NCBI GenBank assembly: GCA_946811185.2
Contig: OX328111.1
Location: 41,094,388-41,158,387, forward strand
Source of the DNA: Hippopus hippopus
Taxonomy: Eukaryota > Mollusca > Bivalvia > Cardiida > Cardiidae
Direction: 5' to 3'
Length of the DNA stretch: 64,000 nt
Below the pieces are notes generated by a model. That model saw nothing but the letters and a program-made list of their open reading frames with translations. It ran no database searches and was not told where the DNA came from. The translations under genes and the position numbers were made by a program. Shown piece after piece: positions 1 through 11,194 of the stretch. Each line of letters starts with the position of its first letter. The first letter of the stretch is position 1.

Positions 1-115
1 CAAAGTTTTTTCTACCTTTTAAAAAAGACAAATTATTTTAGCAAAATTCAATATGTCGTCTGCACATGTTTTCAAATGGACTTATATAAAAATGTGTCGT
101 CTGTTAAAGAGTTAA
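1..115 (+). repeat. Family B element, 3' half only (window edge)
   Basis: Right half of the B element: the GTCGTCTGCACATGTTTTCAA block, then the right terminus ending GTTAA. The left half lies outside the window. Family B is a piggyBac-like non-autonomous element: TTAA, CCCTTTAC end, central hairpin (GAGAAAATGCTGG/CCAGCATTTTCTC), and GTAAAGGG before a second TTAA. Confidence 0.7.
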
Positions 116-379
116 AGAAACTTACTATACAGGGTAAAGTGGGTTGATAATATAAAAGAGCATAGGATTTCATTCATTGCCTTACAATAAACACATGTAA
201 CTCAGCCGACAAAAATTTAAACCGATTTGCAAAAAGAATATAATATACAAAGCACTAGCATTTGTGTCTTAAATGGTGGAAACGTTGCTGGAATGGAATT
301 ACCCGCAAACCACTTTTCCAAGAATGTTTTCAAAAGCCATAGTTCTTTGGATTGTAGAACCAAGTGATTTTTTTTTTGT

Positions 380-507
380 AAGGAGTTAAACGGTGGACTG
401 CTTAACTTTTCGCTGGCGACCAGAATTTTCTCCTTTTCCTACATTGTTTTAAAAGGCTGTCTTCCTCAGGGTCGTGTAAAAGCTGGGATTGTGTGGTGGT
501 GGGGTAA
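380..507 (-). repeat. Family B element, partial, abutting family A
   Basis: Reads as a minus-strand B copy: the hairpin arm CCAGAATTTTCTCCTTTTCC, then CAGGGTCGT and GGGATTGTGTGGT, the reverse of the left terminus. Its end runs straight into the TTAA-like start of the family A copy, so the two share one junction. Confidence 0.7.
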
Positions 508-705
508 CTCTTAGGCTGCTAAGCGCGACTCACAGTCCTTTTGCGGACAGTGTAGATCAAGATCAGACTGCACGTTTTGCGCAGTCTGATCTTCGATATA
601 CACTGTCCGATAGGGAGATATCCCCCCCCCCCCGAAAAAAAACCGTTGAGGTTTTACTATCGGCTTGAAAGTTTTATTTCACTTATTTTGCAGGATTAGG
701 GTTAA
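505..705 (+). repeat. Family A hairpin element, near full length
   Basis: Starts with the TAACTCTTAGGCTGCTAAG terminus, carries the central inverted repeat AGATCAGACTGCAC/GTGCAGTCTGATCT type (loop here GTTTTGC) and ends CAGGATTAGGGTTAA. The termini match as an imperfect inverted repeat next to TTAA, as in piggyBac-type MITEs. A poly-C run at about 621-634 interrupts the right half. Confidence 0.8.
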
Positions 706-1012
706 CCGAGTTCATTTTCTTTATTTTTCAGATCATAAAGTGTCTCTGAATGAACTTAAAAATTGCTTAATTAGAAGATTACACAATCAACAAAATTTTG
801 TACTGGGGGCAAAGTAGGTAAGTATCTCTACAATCTTATCAGCTCCAACGATCTCCGCCACTTGCAATATCAATGCGCACGGTTGAAAAGTAGTTCCGCC
901 TCAAGGCTGTATTCATAAATAAACATTAAGAATGGGAAATTTGATCGACTTCTTTTATCGAAATTGACTGGTTTTTCGACTGCTTCAGAGTCGTCGCGTT
1001 GAAATACACAAG

Positions 1013-1275
1013 AGTCATGCTCTGGCAAAAAGGAGCTTAATGCATCACCGTGTTGCATGATACCAAGCATGTCATCACCTGGTCATGGATCCATAAAGTC
1101 CATTTAGTCTAACAACCGACTGAATTATGGGGTAAACTGGTCCTGGGACAAGCAGAAAATTGACCAATAGCAAAAAGAGTCGGCTCAGGTTGGCCTGCGC
1201 GGACTACGCAGGCTGACCTGAGTCAATACTTTTTGCAGATGCATTAAGCCCCCTTTTCATAGAGCACAGCTCAAA
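1013..1275 (+). repeat. Family C hairpin element, near full length
   Basis: Left end reads CATGCTCTGGCAAAAAGGAG and right end CCCCCTTTTCATAGAGCACA, an inverted pair of about 30 bp in the family. Inside is the hairpin built on CAGGTTGGCCTGCGC/GCGCAGGCTGACCTG-type arms. About 260 bp, as in the copies near 16.3 and 47.9 kb. Confidence 0.8.
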
Positions 1276-1730
1276 TGCTTTTAACCTTTCTCTTTTTAAA
1301 TTTATTGCCCTGTTTAATGTCTCTATATTTAAATAAAAAATTAACAAACTTGACAAGCAGTTTCTTCATTTGTCACAGTATTATCTTGATTTTCTTACCT
1401 CTAAATTTTATTTGTACGAGCTTGATAATACATGTACTACTCTCACTATGAGACACTAATGAAGGGTTCCGCCTGAAACTGTCATTAAGGGGGGAGGGAA
1501 ATAATGGGCCAATGCGATTTACAGTATTTAAGAGCAGGTACGTGTTGTACCGAAATATCAAGTTACGTAAAGAAAGATACTGATTTTCTTCATATAAGTT
1601 TTTTTACGGCTAATCTCTTTTACTATATGATATTTGAAAACATTATTGCAATTGGGGAAGAAAGCTTAACACGAGAAATTTCTCCACTTATTATTATGCT
1701 GTATCCTTGGTCACTGAATGACTTTATTTT
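1276..1730. other. No recognised feature
   Basis: AT-rich sequence between C and E elements. The longest open frame here is 85 codons, extends into the E element and has no recognisable domain; I do not support it as a gene. Confidence 0.6.
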
Positions 1731-2830
1731 AGCTCACCTGAGCACGAAGTGCTCAAGGTGAGCTTTTGTGGTCGTGCTGTGTCCGTCGTCCGTCGTCCCT
1801 CGTCCCTCGTCAACTTTTACCTTGTGTACGCTCTAGAGGCCACATTTTCAGTCCGTAACTCATAAAACTTAATCAGAATGTTTGTCTTGATGATATCTCG
1901 GATGAGTTTGAAAATGGGTATGGTCAGGTCAAAAACTAGGTCACTAGGTAAAATCTTAGAAAAACCTTGTGTAGACTCTAGAGGCCATATTTTTAGTCCA
2001 ATACTCTTGAAAATTGATCAGAATGTTTGTCTTAATAATATCTCAAACAAGTTTGAAAATGGGTCATGACGGGTCAACAAAAAAGGTCACTAGTTCAAAT
2101 CTTTGAGAAACCTTGTGTACGCTGTAGAGGCCACATTTTCAGTCCAATACTCTTGAATGTTTGTCAGAATGTTTGTCTTAATGGTATCTTGGAAGACTTT
2201 GAAAATGGGTCATGTTGGGTCAAAAAGTAGGTCACCGTGACATATCTTTGAAAAACCTTGTGTACGCTCTAGAGGCCACATTTTCAGTCCAATACTCATC
2301 AAACTTGGTCAGAATGTTTGTCTTGATAACATCTAGGATTAGTGTGACAATGGGTTACATCAGGTAAAAAACTAGGTCACTAGGTAAAATCTCTAAAATA
2401 GCTTGTGTCGCTCTAGAGTTAACATTTTCAGTCCAGTACAGTATGAAAATAAGTCAGAATACTTTACTTGGTGATTAATAAGATGAAATTGATAATGGGC
2501 ACATCAGATAGAAAACTAGGTCACCATGTCAAATCTTGGAAAAACCTTGTGTACACTCTAGAAGCCAAATTTTCTGTCCAATACTCATGAAAGTGGTCAG
2601 AATCTTTGTTTTGATAATACATACAATGGGAAAATGGGCTATGTTGGGCTAAAAAGTAGGTCACAGGGAGAAATTCTAGAAAAATCTTGTGTACAAGCTA
2701 GAGGCCAAATTTTCAATCCAATAATTATGAAAGAATGTTTGTCATAATATCTCAAAAGAGATTGAAAATGGGTCATGTTTGGTCAAAAGGCTCCGATGCG
2801 CGACTTCAGGGCAATCATGGCCCTCTTGTT
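1731..2830 (+). mobile_element. Element E copy 1 (HINE-like, 145-bp tandem units)
   Basis: Begins after T with AGCTCACCTGAGCAC, GAA loop, GTGCTCAAGGTGAGCT (a 5' hairpin), then a GTCCGTCGTCC tract, then seven units of about 145 bp starting near 1849, 1994, 2140, 2285, 2429, 2574 and 2714. It ends in the imperfect palindrome AGGGCAATCATGGCCCT and CTTGTT. The 3' subterminal match CTCAGGTGAGC seen in the 42.9-kb copy has decayed to CTCCGATGCGC. Non-coding; frames inside are repeat artefacts. The class assignment (Helentron-associated) is inferred from structure. Confidence 0.75.
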
Positions 2831-3000
2831 TTTCTTTATTTATTTATCTTATATCGATTTTTATTCTCACTTCAAATAAGAAGACTCCAAAACTTTAATA
2901 TTGCATTATTCGTAAACTCTTTATACACTGAAACAAAATTGTCACATACTACTTCGTAGACAGCATTGTAAAAAAATAGATATTCGAACATGAAATGCAG

Positions 3001-3255
3001 TTTAGCTCTTTACTAGATAACAAATTTTAGACTTGTGGAAATGGAAACCAGAAGACAAACTCAGTGAGGCTGAAATGCTGGGATCTGTTTTTGAATGGTT
3101 GAAAAATATTGGGATGTGACCCTTTTATAAGGGCTACATAGTAAGAGTAGAAGATCAAATACGAACAAATAAAATTTGCAGGTTACCAGCATTTTCTCCG
3201 TTCTCATAATGTTTTCAAAAGCATTCTTCGTCGTCAAAGGTCGGGATTGCCGCAT
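3001..3255 (-). repeat. Family B element, worn full-length copy
   Basis: Minus-strand B: CTCTTTACTAGATAACAAAT at the left, GGTTACCAGCATTTTCTCCG hairpin arm near 3180, then GTCGTCAAAGGTCGGGATTG at the right. The middle (about 3060-3175) has diverged. Confidence 0.65.
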
Positions 3256-3373
3256 ATGGTTCAATAGTTTTACTGTTCCAAAATATTGGGCAAAGAGAGA
3301 AATTCTTACATGGGTCGAAACATTTGCTTTGTGTAAATTTTCTGCATGTCAAGCATCATTTTGCTTCATTTTT

Positions 3374-3500
3374 CGGATCCATAATTATGAAATTACTTGC
3401 TTGGTATATTGCATCAAGGAGATGCATTAAACTGCACAGATTGACCTATGTCGATACATTTTGCAGATGCATTAACTACCCCCCCCCCCCTTTGGCTCAT
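3374..3500. repeat. Family C fragment, two halves fused head to head
   Basis: About 3374-3432 matches the reverse complement of the C left part (TTGGTATATTGCATCAAGGA), while about 3440-3500 matches the forward right part (GATACATTTTGCAGATGCAT, then a poly-C run). The central hairpin is missing. Confidence 0.6.
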
Positions 3501-3607
3501 TTGTTTTTATCACCTGCTCTAGGAACTATCACACGTTGAGAATTAACATCTTTCCTCTTTGTTTGCTAGAATCAGATGAAATGGAATGAGACAAAAACGA
3601 CTTTATA

Positions 3608-3861
3608 TGGCTTGCAACACGCTAAAAACGGCATTCGGACATTTGCGTAAAGTGTCGTTTTGGATCAGCCTGCGCGGACTAATCCGAAACGACACTTTCC
3701 GTTTTTATGTAATTTTCTGTTTTGCGCAAGTCTACTGTAGCACAAAATCTAATGTAGTCGTAAAGTGCCGTCTTGGATTAGCCTGCGCAGACTGCGCGGG
3801 CTGATCCGAGACGATACTTTACGCAAATGTCCGAATGCCGATTTTCGCGTGTTGCAAGCCA
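3608..3861 (+). repeat. Family D element, full length
   Basis: Termini TGGCTTGCAACACG and CGTGTTGCAAGCCA form a perfect inverted pair. Inside are two successive GC-rich hairpins (GGATCAGCCTGCGC and GGATTAGCCTGCGCAGAC types), separated by CTGTTTTGCGCAAGTCTACTG. 254 bp; a second copy lies at 17240-17502. Confidence 0.85.
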
Positions 3862-4881
3862 GTTATATCATTTTCGTATTCTAGAGGTGGTATCTTCAAA
3901 ACCTTTTTGTCGGCTCCACAAAGTCTTAGCCAATCGGATTGCTCGGTCTGTGTAAGATACTCTTAATATGGTCAGTAACATAATTATACGGTTCGACCGG
4001 ATCAAATTTAAACACTGCCTTACAAAGCTGTATCGAAGGTCACAATAAATGTTTGGTTCAAATACATTATCCGTCTTTTGACATATGTAACAGTGCTATT
4101 AAGTTGAGAACAGACACCTTTTTCGGCCTATCAACATAAATCACCCACTTTAATTAAGTGACGGCACGTCACGTCACTTATTTGACGCAATTTTTCATCC
4201 GGGTCCCTACTCGCGCATGTTCACTGGAGTCAGTAAGGGTTTGGTAACCGAAAATATCCATTACAGCAGCAATGTAATTCAATAAAATGGACGCGGCGTG
4301 AGAGTAGATTTGACAGTCACTGACATGTTTTAAGGCGAAAAACTGCCAGCAGTCCAGTTGCTGTCACCAAGCTTGTTCTACCCTTCGCAACAAAGCTATA
4401 TTTCGTGGACTTGCCTCGCAAATATCTAAAGAATACATCTTAAACCCTTTAAAAGGACCATCATTTCCGCCTTTTCTAAAGGCAATTTCGAGTCCTGTCA
4501 AAATAAATAGGACACAATATTTGTGAAAAGAAGTAAAATCGAAATGTTATGATTAAGAAAGGTTAACGGGTTTTTGCACCCATACGGGATGTTAGTATTC
4601 TTGTACCGAAACACAAGTCATACTATCGCGTTCAACATCTTAACGAATCTATGTCCCCGAGGCGATATACTTCTCTTCTTGACTGTTCATTTAACAATTG
4701 ACACCTCGAAATTGAGAGTTTAGGGGACAGTTTTTGTTGTGTTCAAAGGACGAACTTCGCTTCGAATAAATTCATGGTTTATATTTATAAATGGGGAGGG
4801 GAAATGGGGAGAGAGAATTCCAGAATATGTGATGGACAGTTTCCGTTGAGGTATAAGGACGTGGTGCAATATAAGTAATTT
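3862..4881. other. No recognised feature
   Basis: About 1 kb without an element or credible frame. A small inverted repeat AAGTGACG/CGTCACTT occurs near 4155-4178. Confidence 0.5.
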
Positions 4882-5140
4882 CATGATGTTTTTTTCTATG
4901 AATTTGGGAAAATTCCGGAGTGAAATGGAGTTTGATGACGAATTGAAAGTTTTTGTGACAAATTGATAGGGAAACTATTTTTTTTTAGGGGGGGGGGGGA
5001 CTTAGTATCCATGATGTCTTCTCTATGATGGGAGCGGGGATTCTGATTTGAATGAATGGAATTTGATGACGAATTGAAAGTGTTTGTGGTGAATGGTTTA
5101 CGAACCTTTGTGTTCTTTACGTATGATCTGTAGGTATGTT
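4882..5140 (+). repeat. Diverged tandem duplication, unit about 130 bp
   Basis: The block beginning CATGATGT and containing TTTGATGACGAATTGAAAGT is present at about 4882-5009 and again at about 5010-5140. A poly-G run (about 4988-5000) lies at the end of the first unit. Confidence 0.65.
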
Positions 5141-5315
5141 TGTTGTTCAAATGTCAAAAAGTGAAGTTGATCATTCAGCCTCACCAAGATCACCTGATCT
5201 TGATTATTATTGAGATTTTAGCGTAAACAGTGAAGGAAACTGTTTGCTGTTAATTCTTCAACGAGCGACAAAGTTTTAGACATTTTCATATTCAAAGTAC
5301 ATGTATTATGACAAA

Positions 5316-5528
5316 TTAACCCTTTACTACACAATCCCTTGATTTGACGATCCTTTTCGAAAGGACAGAAAACGTTTGAGAAGAAGAGACAATGTTGGTA
5401 ACCAGTAATTTCTCAATTCCCAGCAATGTTTTCTACCCTTTTGAGAACAGATCAATTTTTAAGCCACATTTAATTGTTTTCTAAAAATGGACAGGTCTGA
5501 AGTTTAATGTAGCTGGTGAAGAGTTTAA
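5316..5528 (+). repeat. Family B element, near full length
   Basis: TTAACCCTTTACTACACAAT at the left, ACCAGTAATTTCTCAATTCC as the worn hairpin arm, and GTGAAGAGTTTAA at the right. Confidence 0.75.
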
Positions 5529-5581
5529 TGTGGCTCAAGCGAACCATAAAACGCCTTTCAAAACTATGGTTGCCTTTGCGT

Positions 5582-5645
5582 CCAGTGTAGATTAAGATCA
5601 GGCTGCACAAAAGGTGCAGCCTGATCTTTGATCTACGCTGTCCGC
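5582..5645 (+). repeat. Family A hairpin core, solo
   Basis: Only the central inverted repeat: AGTGTAGATTAAGATCAGGC, loop AAAAG, then GCAGCCTGATCTTTGATC and ACGCTGTCCG. No A termini flank it. Confidence 0.65.
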
Positions 5646-6305
5646 TTTGCTGATACACCTTATCAAATTCAACATTGAAATTGCAGTTATTTTGGTTGTA
5701 ATTCTAGGATAGAAATTTGGGGGGGAGGGGGGGTGCGCTCAAAGGATACAGAAATAGACAAACAGATTTTAAGGAAATGGGGTTTAACAACATTTTTTTT
5801 CTCTTTTCCAACAATTTGCAGCATTTTTCACCTGGGACATAAAACGTCTGGATCTTTTAGCTAGGGGATTACATCAGGGACAATTGTGGCGTTAGCTATT
5901 AGAATCATTATCATCATTTCATCATTAATTATCATTAAAATGATGAATGGTTGCAGAAGGTGGAGAAGTTTTTTTTTCGCCACCTCATTTGTATACTAGT
6001 AGTTCCTTTTTCTGAATGAAATCAAATTGCCAAAATGTTCAACGACACAATAATGTATTTGCGACCTTAAAATACTTTTGTTGCACTCGACATTCTTTTG
6101 TTTTCATCTGAATATTTCGAACATTATTATGCAAACATTACGCATGTTCAATGGTGAGTGTGACCATGCGTTTGTGCGTTTACATGTGTGCGTCCGTCAG
6201 TCGTCCGTCAATCTATTGATGGATGGATCGGCAACAGACAGAATCACAGACACACACGCACGTACATGATGTAGGTATTATGTATAATGTGTATGAAATG
6301 TTTAT
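5646..6305. other. No recognised feature
   Basis: Holds a poly-G tract near 5718-5730 and a short (ATCATT)n run near 5906-5945. Nothing coding is supported. Confidence 0.5.
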
Positions 6306-6408
6306 ATAAAAATGGATCCATCCACCCACCTACCATCCATCCATCCATCCATCCACCCACCCACCCACCTACCCTCCCATCCATCCATCAATCCATCCAT
6401 CCAGAGAA
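6306..6408 (+). repeat. (ATCC)n / (CCACCC)n microsatellite
   Basis: Runs of ATCC and CACC tetramers, broken by ACCTACC variants. Confidence 0.9.
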
Positions 6409-6475
6409 GTAGTAAATATCAGTATTTTACAAAAAAAAAAATGAATCACAGCAAATATACCCTAAAAAGCACCAT

Positions 6476-6844
6476 TTAAGGTAGTGGACCCGTAATGGAA
6501 AACAGCTATTTCCACAATAATATTATCCTACAAAATTTGGTATGATTAAAAATGAGTATTATTTTACTACTTTAACCGAGCCACTTTTTCTTTTTTTCCT
6601 TCTTAGAATTATCATATATAAATCTAAAACCACTATATTCTCATTACAAAGGGAGATAATAATTACCTCCCTTTTCTGAAAACTAACAAAAGTATCAACA
6701 AATAATTTCAAGATAGACATCAAAGGAATTTCTGGTCGGTTAAAAATGTGCAAAGGTATTATATCAGTGTAAACCATCATTCATCAACTATCAAGAAATT
6801 TTATTCCATGTTGCACTAGAAGCATTAAGGGTCTACTACCTTAA
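6476..6844 (+). repeat. TTAA-flanked MITE with GGTAGTGGACCC ends
   Basis: TTAA at 6476-6479 and 6841-6844 bracket GGTAGTGGACCC and GGGTCTACTACC, a 12-bp inverted pair with one mismatch. About 361 bp between the TTAA copies. TTAA duplication is the piggyBac signature; the ends are unlike those of families A and B, so this is a separate family. Confidence 0.8.
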
Positions 6845-7092
6845 GAAGGTAGACTAGTAGGTTAAAAACGAAACAGTAAAAGCAATCTAATATCACGCTT
6901 GACCTATTAGCTTTACATAGTCATTATAGGGGTAGTTTTCCATTTTCAGGCTGGCTTAACAATGATAATATATTGTAAACAGATACTTTCTTTGTTGTAG
7001 GAAACTGATGAGGGCCATTTCACGGGGACCCTTGCAATTGATAGCCCCGAGATTTTTACCCTGATGGAGACGAAGCAGAGTGAAAAGCAATA

Positions 7093-7293
7093 TTAACCCT
7101 TAGGCTGCTAAGCGCGACTCACGAACCTTTTGCGGACAGTGTAGATCAAGATCAGACTGCACAGAACGTGCAGTCTGATCTTGGATCTACACTGTCCGAT
7201 ACGGAGATAATTATATCTTTGAAATAGCAATATTTGTGGTTTTACTATCGGCTTGAAAATTTCTTATGAGTTATTTAGCAGGATAAGAGTTAA
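7093..7293 (+). repeat. Family A element, intact
   Basis: TTAA, CCCTTAGGCTGCTAAGCGCG, the hairpin with 22-nt arms around AGAAC (7141-7200), then GGTTTTACTATCGGCTTGAA and TTTAGCAGGATAAGAG, TTAA. One of the best-preserved copies; both TTAA flanks are present. Confidence 0.88.
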
Positions 7294-8159
7294 TCACAAG
7301 CCAGTAGACGATGGTATGGTTTTGAAAGGCGACGTAGTTGTTTTCTTTCTTTAGTTTTTTTTGAGTGCTACTTTTCGCCGCCTTGAACAGCATTTTTGTT
7401 ATACAGTTATAACGTATACAGTTCACTTACTTGTATGTTTCTGATAATCTTTATTTGACTCGAAAAGATTTACAGTAATCTAAGATTTGCACTGAAAATT
7501 TCTTGTAGAAAACGCGACGGTTCGCACTTTTTTTTTTTCGTTATTCCTTTGCCAGATTTCTTACCTTCTTAGTTACAAGGTAACCGTTAATGTAATGCAT
7601 ACAGAGCGGTTTGCACGGTCAGTGCGTAGACGCGGAACGACCAATAGCACCTCGATCCCCAAGGTCGACCTGTAGCAGTTTGATCCCCATTGACGAGTTT
7701 CCTCGTAGTCTGTATATTTTTCTCCAATTCAAAGGTAAACAATAACAACCTGATTACATAATCTTTAGAATTGACCGTAAAATTCTTTAAAAACCAGTGT
7801 TTTTAAGGTCAGAATGTAGTTTAAGGCCTCTTTAAACTGTGCTAGTTACGAAACAGAAGTTTGTATGTATACATAAATCAGACCGTAAAAATATGTCACC
7901 ATACTGGTATAAACCATAAAAATTCCAGCCGTGTCGCATGACCACTAGTAATTTATTTCATGTGAGATATAAACTGTTGTTGGGCGACATTCTATGTTGT
8001 GGTTTTGGGTAAGTGTCATGTTAAATCCCTTTTTCTACGCTCCATCATGTATGTGTTTTTCGGTAAGTGTGGACAAATATTAGACAGCAAATACGAGCAG
8101 TCTGATCTTAGTCAACCTTCTTCGGTTTCTCTGTTCACAGTTTGAATCATGCATCCCCA
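7294..8159. other. No recognised feature
   Basis: AT-rich sequence with only a short GCAGTCTGATCTTAGTCAAC remnant of family A near 8097. Confidence 0.5.
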
Positions 8160-8387
8160 ATAATCTTTGATCAACAATTCCTTGTTTTTACGACTCTGGA
8201 GAAGAAGACTTTTGAGAACATGGTGGGAAAAGGAGAAAATGCTGGTAACCAGGCTTTTCTCCTTTTCCCCCCATTGTTTTCTATCTTTCCGATAACAAAT
8301 TCAAACATTTGAAACATATTTATTTGTCGTCTGCAAATACTTTCAAATTGGACAAGTCCAAAAGTTTGCCGTTTGGTAAAGAGTTAA
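8160..8387 (+). repeat. Family B element, near full length
   Basis: Left end worn (ATCTTTGATCAACAATTCC), hairpin GAGAAAATGCTGGTAACCAG around 8231-8270, right end GGTAAAGAGTTAA at 8387. Confidence 0.8.
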
Positions 8388-8496
8388 ATGCCAAGAAACC
8401 TGACACAAACTGTTTAAGTGATCAGCAAAACAATTCTGTAGGATATGTCTAAATAAACCCAGGTTTGAATTGTACACAGCAGGAAAACGCTATGTG

Positions 8497-8607
8497 GCAT
8501 CATCATCGTCATAATCAACATCATCATCATCATTAGCAGCAGCAGCAGAAGCACCACCACTACCACCACCATTATCATCATCATCATTATCATCGTCATT
8601 GTCGATG
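8497..8607 (+). repeat. Trinucleotide microsatellite (CAT/CAG/CAC)n
   Basis: Runs of CAT, then AGC, CAC and ATC triplets. The two minus-strand open frames across it (poly-Met/Leu and poly-Asp) are products of triplet repetition, not genes. Confidence 0.9.
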
Positions 8608-8715
8608 CCACACGGGATCATTTGGAGTGAATGGGCTCGAAGCTGCGTATCAAATGCTAAATTACGACTTTCGTTTCCTGTAGTCATGTAGATATTGATA
8701 CCAGTGCCAAGTTCC

Positions 8716-8947
8716 TTAATCCTTTACGACACAATGTCGATTTTTAACGACCCTGACAAAGAAAGCCTTTGAAAACATTGTGGGAAAAGAAGAAAATGCT
8801 TGTAAACAGCATTTTCTCTGTTTTCCTAAAATTTTTTTCTATCCTATCGAGGTCAAATTTCGTCATATGGGTCACCTTCAATTTGTTGTCTGCAAATACT
8901 TTCAATTTGGACCTTTCTTAAAATTTTGTCTTCTGGTAAAGGGTTAA
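8716..8947 (+). repeat. Family B element, full length with both TTAA
   Basis: TTAATCCTTTACGACACAAT to CTGGTAAAGGGTTAA, TTAA at 8716-8719 and 8944-8947. Hairpin GAAAATGCTTGTAAACAGCA in the centre. 232 bp. Confidence 0.88.
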
Positions 8948-9014
8948 TTAATTTCTGTTGTAAATCAAAAAAGTCAAAATTGTTCTTTTATTTCTTTCAG
9001 GCAAACAAGTTTGA

Positions 9015-9322
9015 TTGATTGATTGATTATATTGTGTTTAACGGCGTTTTCAACATTGTTTCAGTTACTTCGCGGTGGCCAGTGCAACTATTCATCCTTT
9101 CCTGGAGTTTTTACCAGTATTCCGCACATTATTCTTTCCAAGCCACTGGCTGCTTTCCCACATAACTATTGTCGAAACAAAGGTCAGCGGTGAGCGAGGA
9201 ATGAATCCTGTTGCAATGACTATTATCAATCATAGGAAAGAAAGTTGCAAAGCCAGGGATTGAACCAGCGACCCCCTGTTTTCAAGTCCTACACGCTACC
9301 GACTGAGCTACTGGGGCTTGGC
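9015..9322 (-). mobile_element. tRNA-derived SINE, full length, with TSD
   Basis: On the minus strand it starts with a tRNA-like head: A-box-like TAGCTCAGTCGGTAGCG and B-box-like GGTTCAATCCC, a body with the AACGGCGTTTTCAACA block, and a (CAATCAAT)n tail. A perfect 13-bp target duplication, CAAACAAGTTTGA, flanks it at 9002-9014 and 9323-9335. It depends on LINE machinery for movement (known for SINEs). Superfamily not assigned. Confidence 0.9.
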
Positions 9323-9443
9323 CAAACAAGTTTGAATCTTGAAATGTGTTGCAAAGTCGGTGCGCTGTGTAACACGTATGTACTTCCTTTTTTTGAACTT
9401 GAATTGCTGGTCATAAAAGCACTGTTGACGCCATTGATATAGC

Positions 9444-9580
9444 CTGGGTTCAATACTGATCAATTTTTTTTCCTTTTTCATATTTGGACATTACTTTGTC
9501 AAGAATGACGTCATTTTTGACAAAGTAACGTCCAAATATATAAAAAAAAAAAAGGGAATAAAATGATCGGACTGGAACCC
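9444..9580. repeat. Palindromic element O
   Basis: Inner arms ATATTTGGACATTACTTTGT and its complement at 9518-9540 flank a GACGTCATTT loop; outer arms TGGGTTCAATACTGATC and GATCGGACTGGAACCC also pair. The whole unit can fold on itself. Single copy in this window. Confidence 0.7.
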
Positions 9581-9589
9581 ATTAAAAAT

Positions 9590-9745
9590 TTTTGCACCGT
9601 CTTAAGCATGCAGAAAATCTAAAAAAATAGCAAAAAGTTTCGATCCATGTCAGCCTGCGCGGGCTGCGCAGGCTGACATGGGTCGAAACTTTTTGCAAAT
9701 GCATTCAACCCCCTTTTTCACAAAGCGCCTCTCACATAGGTTTGT
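9590..9745 (+). repeat. Family C element, 5' truncated
   Basis: Retains GCAGAAAATCT, the hairpin GTCAGCCTGCGC/GCGCAGGCTGAC, and the right part GCAAATGCATTCAACCCCCT. Confidence 0.8.
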
Positions 9746-10139
9746 ATTTATAACTGTAATAAACACTCCGCTCGTGGCTAGTATTTCCGACCTTTTCTCA
9801 AATCTTGGTTAATTTAACAAAAGGTTTCGAAATGAAACATGAGTTAAGTAATAAAAAATAAAAACGTCCGAGAAACAATGAAAAGGGTCATTGTCCGAGC
9901 CGTTTTTTATCCGAATTTATTTACCCCTGTTCAATTATTTCAACTACTATCCCTAAAGGCAGATGACCTTTGATGCGCTCCGGTGACGTGAACATTGTTT
10001 GGCAAAAATATTTTATATGATCCCTTCTTTATTTTCAATCAGTTTAGGGTACATTTAAGTCTAGCAGGAATATGCATAAAACATTTTGGATACAGATTTT
10101 CCCTCAATGTCAGTTGTGTCATGCAGTTGTGTCATGGCC

Positions 10140-10672
10140 GCAGTAAACTGTCCATGTATCCCTTGAAATCGAGGAAAGGCTGCATACATACCTGACAGTT
10201 AGCATGGACTCTCTGGAGGACTTTCACTATAGTGTAAATCGAGGAGAGGCTGCCTACATACCTAATCGTTGCCATGGACTCTCTGGAGGACTTTCACTAT
10301 AGTGTAAATCGAGGAGAGGCTGCCTACATACCACACCTGTACCGTAGACTCTGTAAAGGACTTTCACTATAGGGTAAATCGAGGAAAGGCTGTCTACATA
10401 CTTCACCTTTACCATAGACTCTCTAGAAGTCTTTTACTATAGGGTAAATCAAGGAAAGGCTGTCTAAATACCACACCTTTACCATGGACTCTCTAGAGGA
10501 CTTATACTATAGGGTAAATCGAGGAAAGGCTGCCTACACACCACACCTTTACAAAAGACTATTTAGAGGACTTTCACTACAGGGTAAATCGAGAAAAGGC
10601 TGCCTACATACCTAAACGTTGCCATGGGCTCTTAGAGGACTTAAACTACAGGGTGAATCGCGGGAAGACATC
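10140..10672 (+). repeat. Minisatellite, exact 70-bp period, 7-8 units
   Basis: The motif AAATCGAGGAAAGGCTG recurs at 10166, 10236, 10306, 10376, 10446, 10516 and 10586, and a worn one near 10655: a strict 70-bp period. Units also share CATGGACTCTCTGGAGGACT. Units 2 and 3 are closest to each other. 70 is not a multiple of 3, so no unit-long protein repeat is encoded. Confidence 0.92.
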
Positions 10673-10724
10673 CTCGTTTCCATGCTAATATTTGTAATGC
10701 ATGAGACAGTGTGTCCTCCCTTGA
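10673..10724 (+). repeat. Short direct repeat, copy 1
   Basis: GTTTCCATGCTAAT followed by ATGAGACAGTGTGTCCTCCC. The same block is found at 11655-11703, about 1 kb away. Confidence 0.6.
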
Positions 10725-11194
10725 ATCGCCCTTATTTGCAGCTATCGTCAAGGATAAACCTACCAGAAAATGAGCAATGGACGAATAGTCTACTTTGACG
10801 ACGACGAAATAACGACGACGAATTTATGGTGTCTGTGATGAAATTAAAGTCGGCGATTTCTAACTTTCATCATCAACTACTGTCGGCATGATCCGCTCAT
10901 AATCGTTGTGTCCGAACTCTATCAGTTCTGGCATCATTTATGGAATATGCCGAGAGAAGTCGGTGGGGAAAGTAAAACACGGACAACGCCGAAAGCCGAA
11001 TAAAGAAGCAATGCAACCTCAACGACTGAAGACAAGTCTAACTATCTAACTATGAATTTAGAAAGTTGCACTGATTGTGATAATACTTATTGCTAACACT
11101 TTTTTCTGTACTAGTTGTTTGAGACATGTACATAATAAAATTAACTGTTTCAAGCCGCGTCAAGAAGAAAAGCATTAGAAAGTAAATAAGCCAT
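10725..11194. other. No recognised feature
   Basis: Contains short GACGACGA runs near 10796-10818 and no supported gene. Confidence 0.5.

Noticed and set aside
5755..5850. Possible family B copy
   Set aside because: AACATTTTTTTTCTCTTTTC recalls the hairpin arm, but no other B landmark follows in order.
8414..8687. Poly-Met/Leu and poly-Asp frames
   Set aside because: Triplet microsatellite translated in different frames.
10140..10672. CRISPR-like array
   Set aside because: The whole 70-bp period is repeated with no unique spacers, and the window is eukaryotic. It is a minisatellite.
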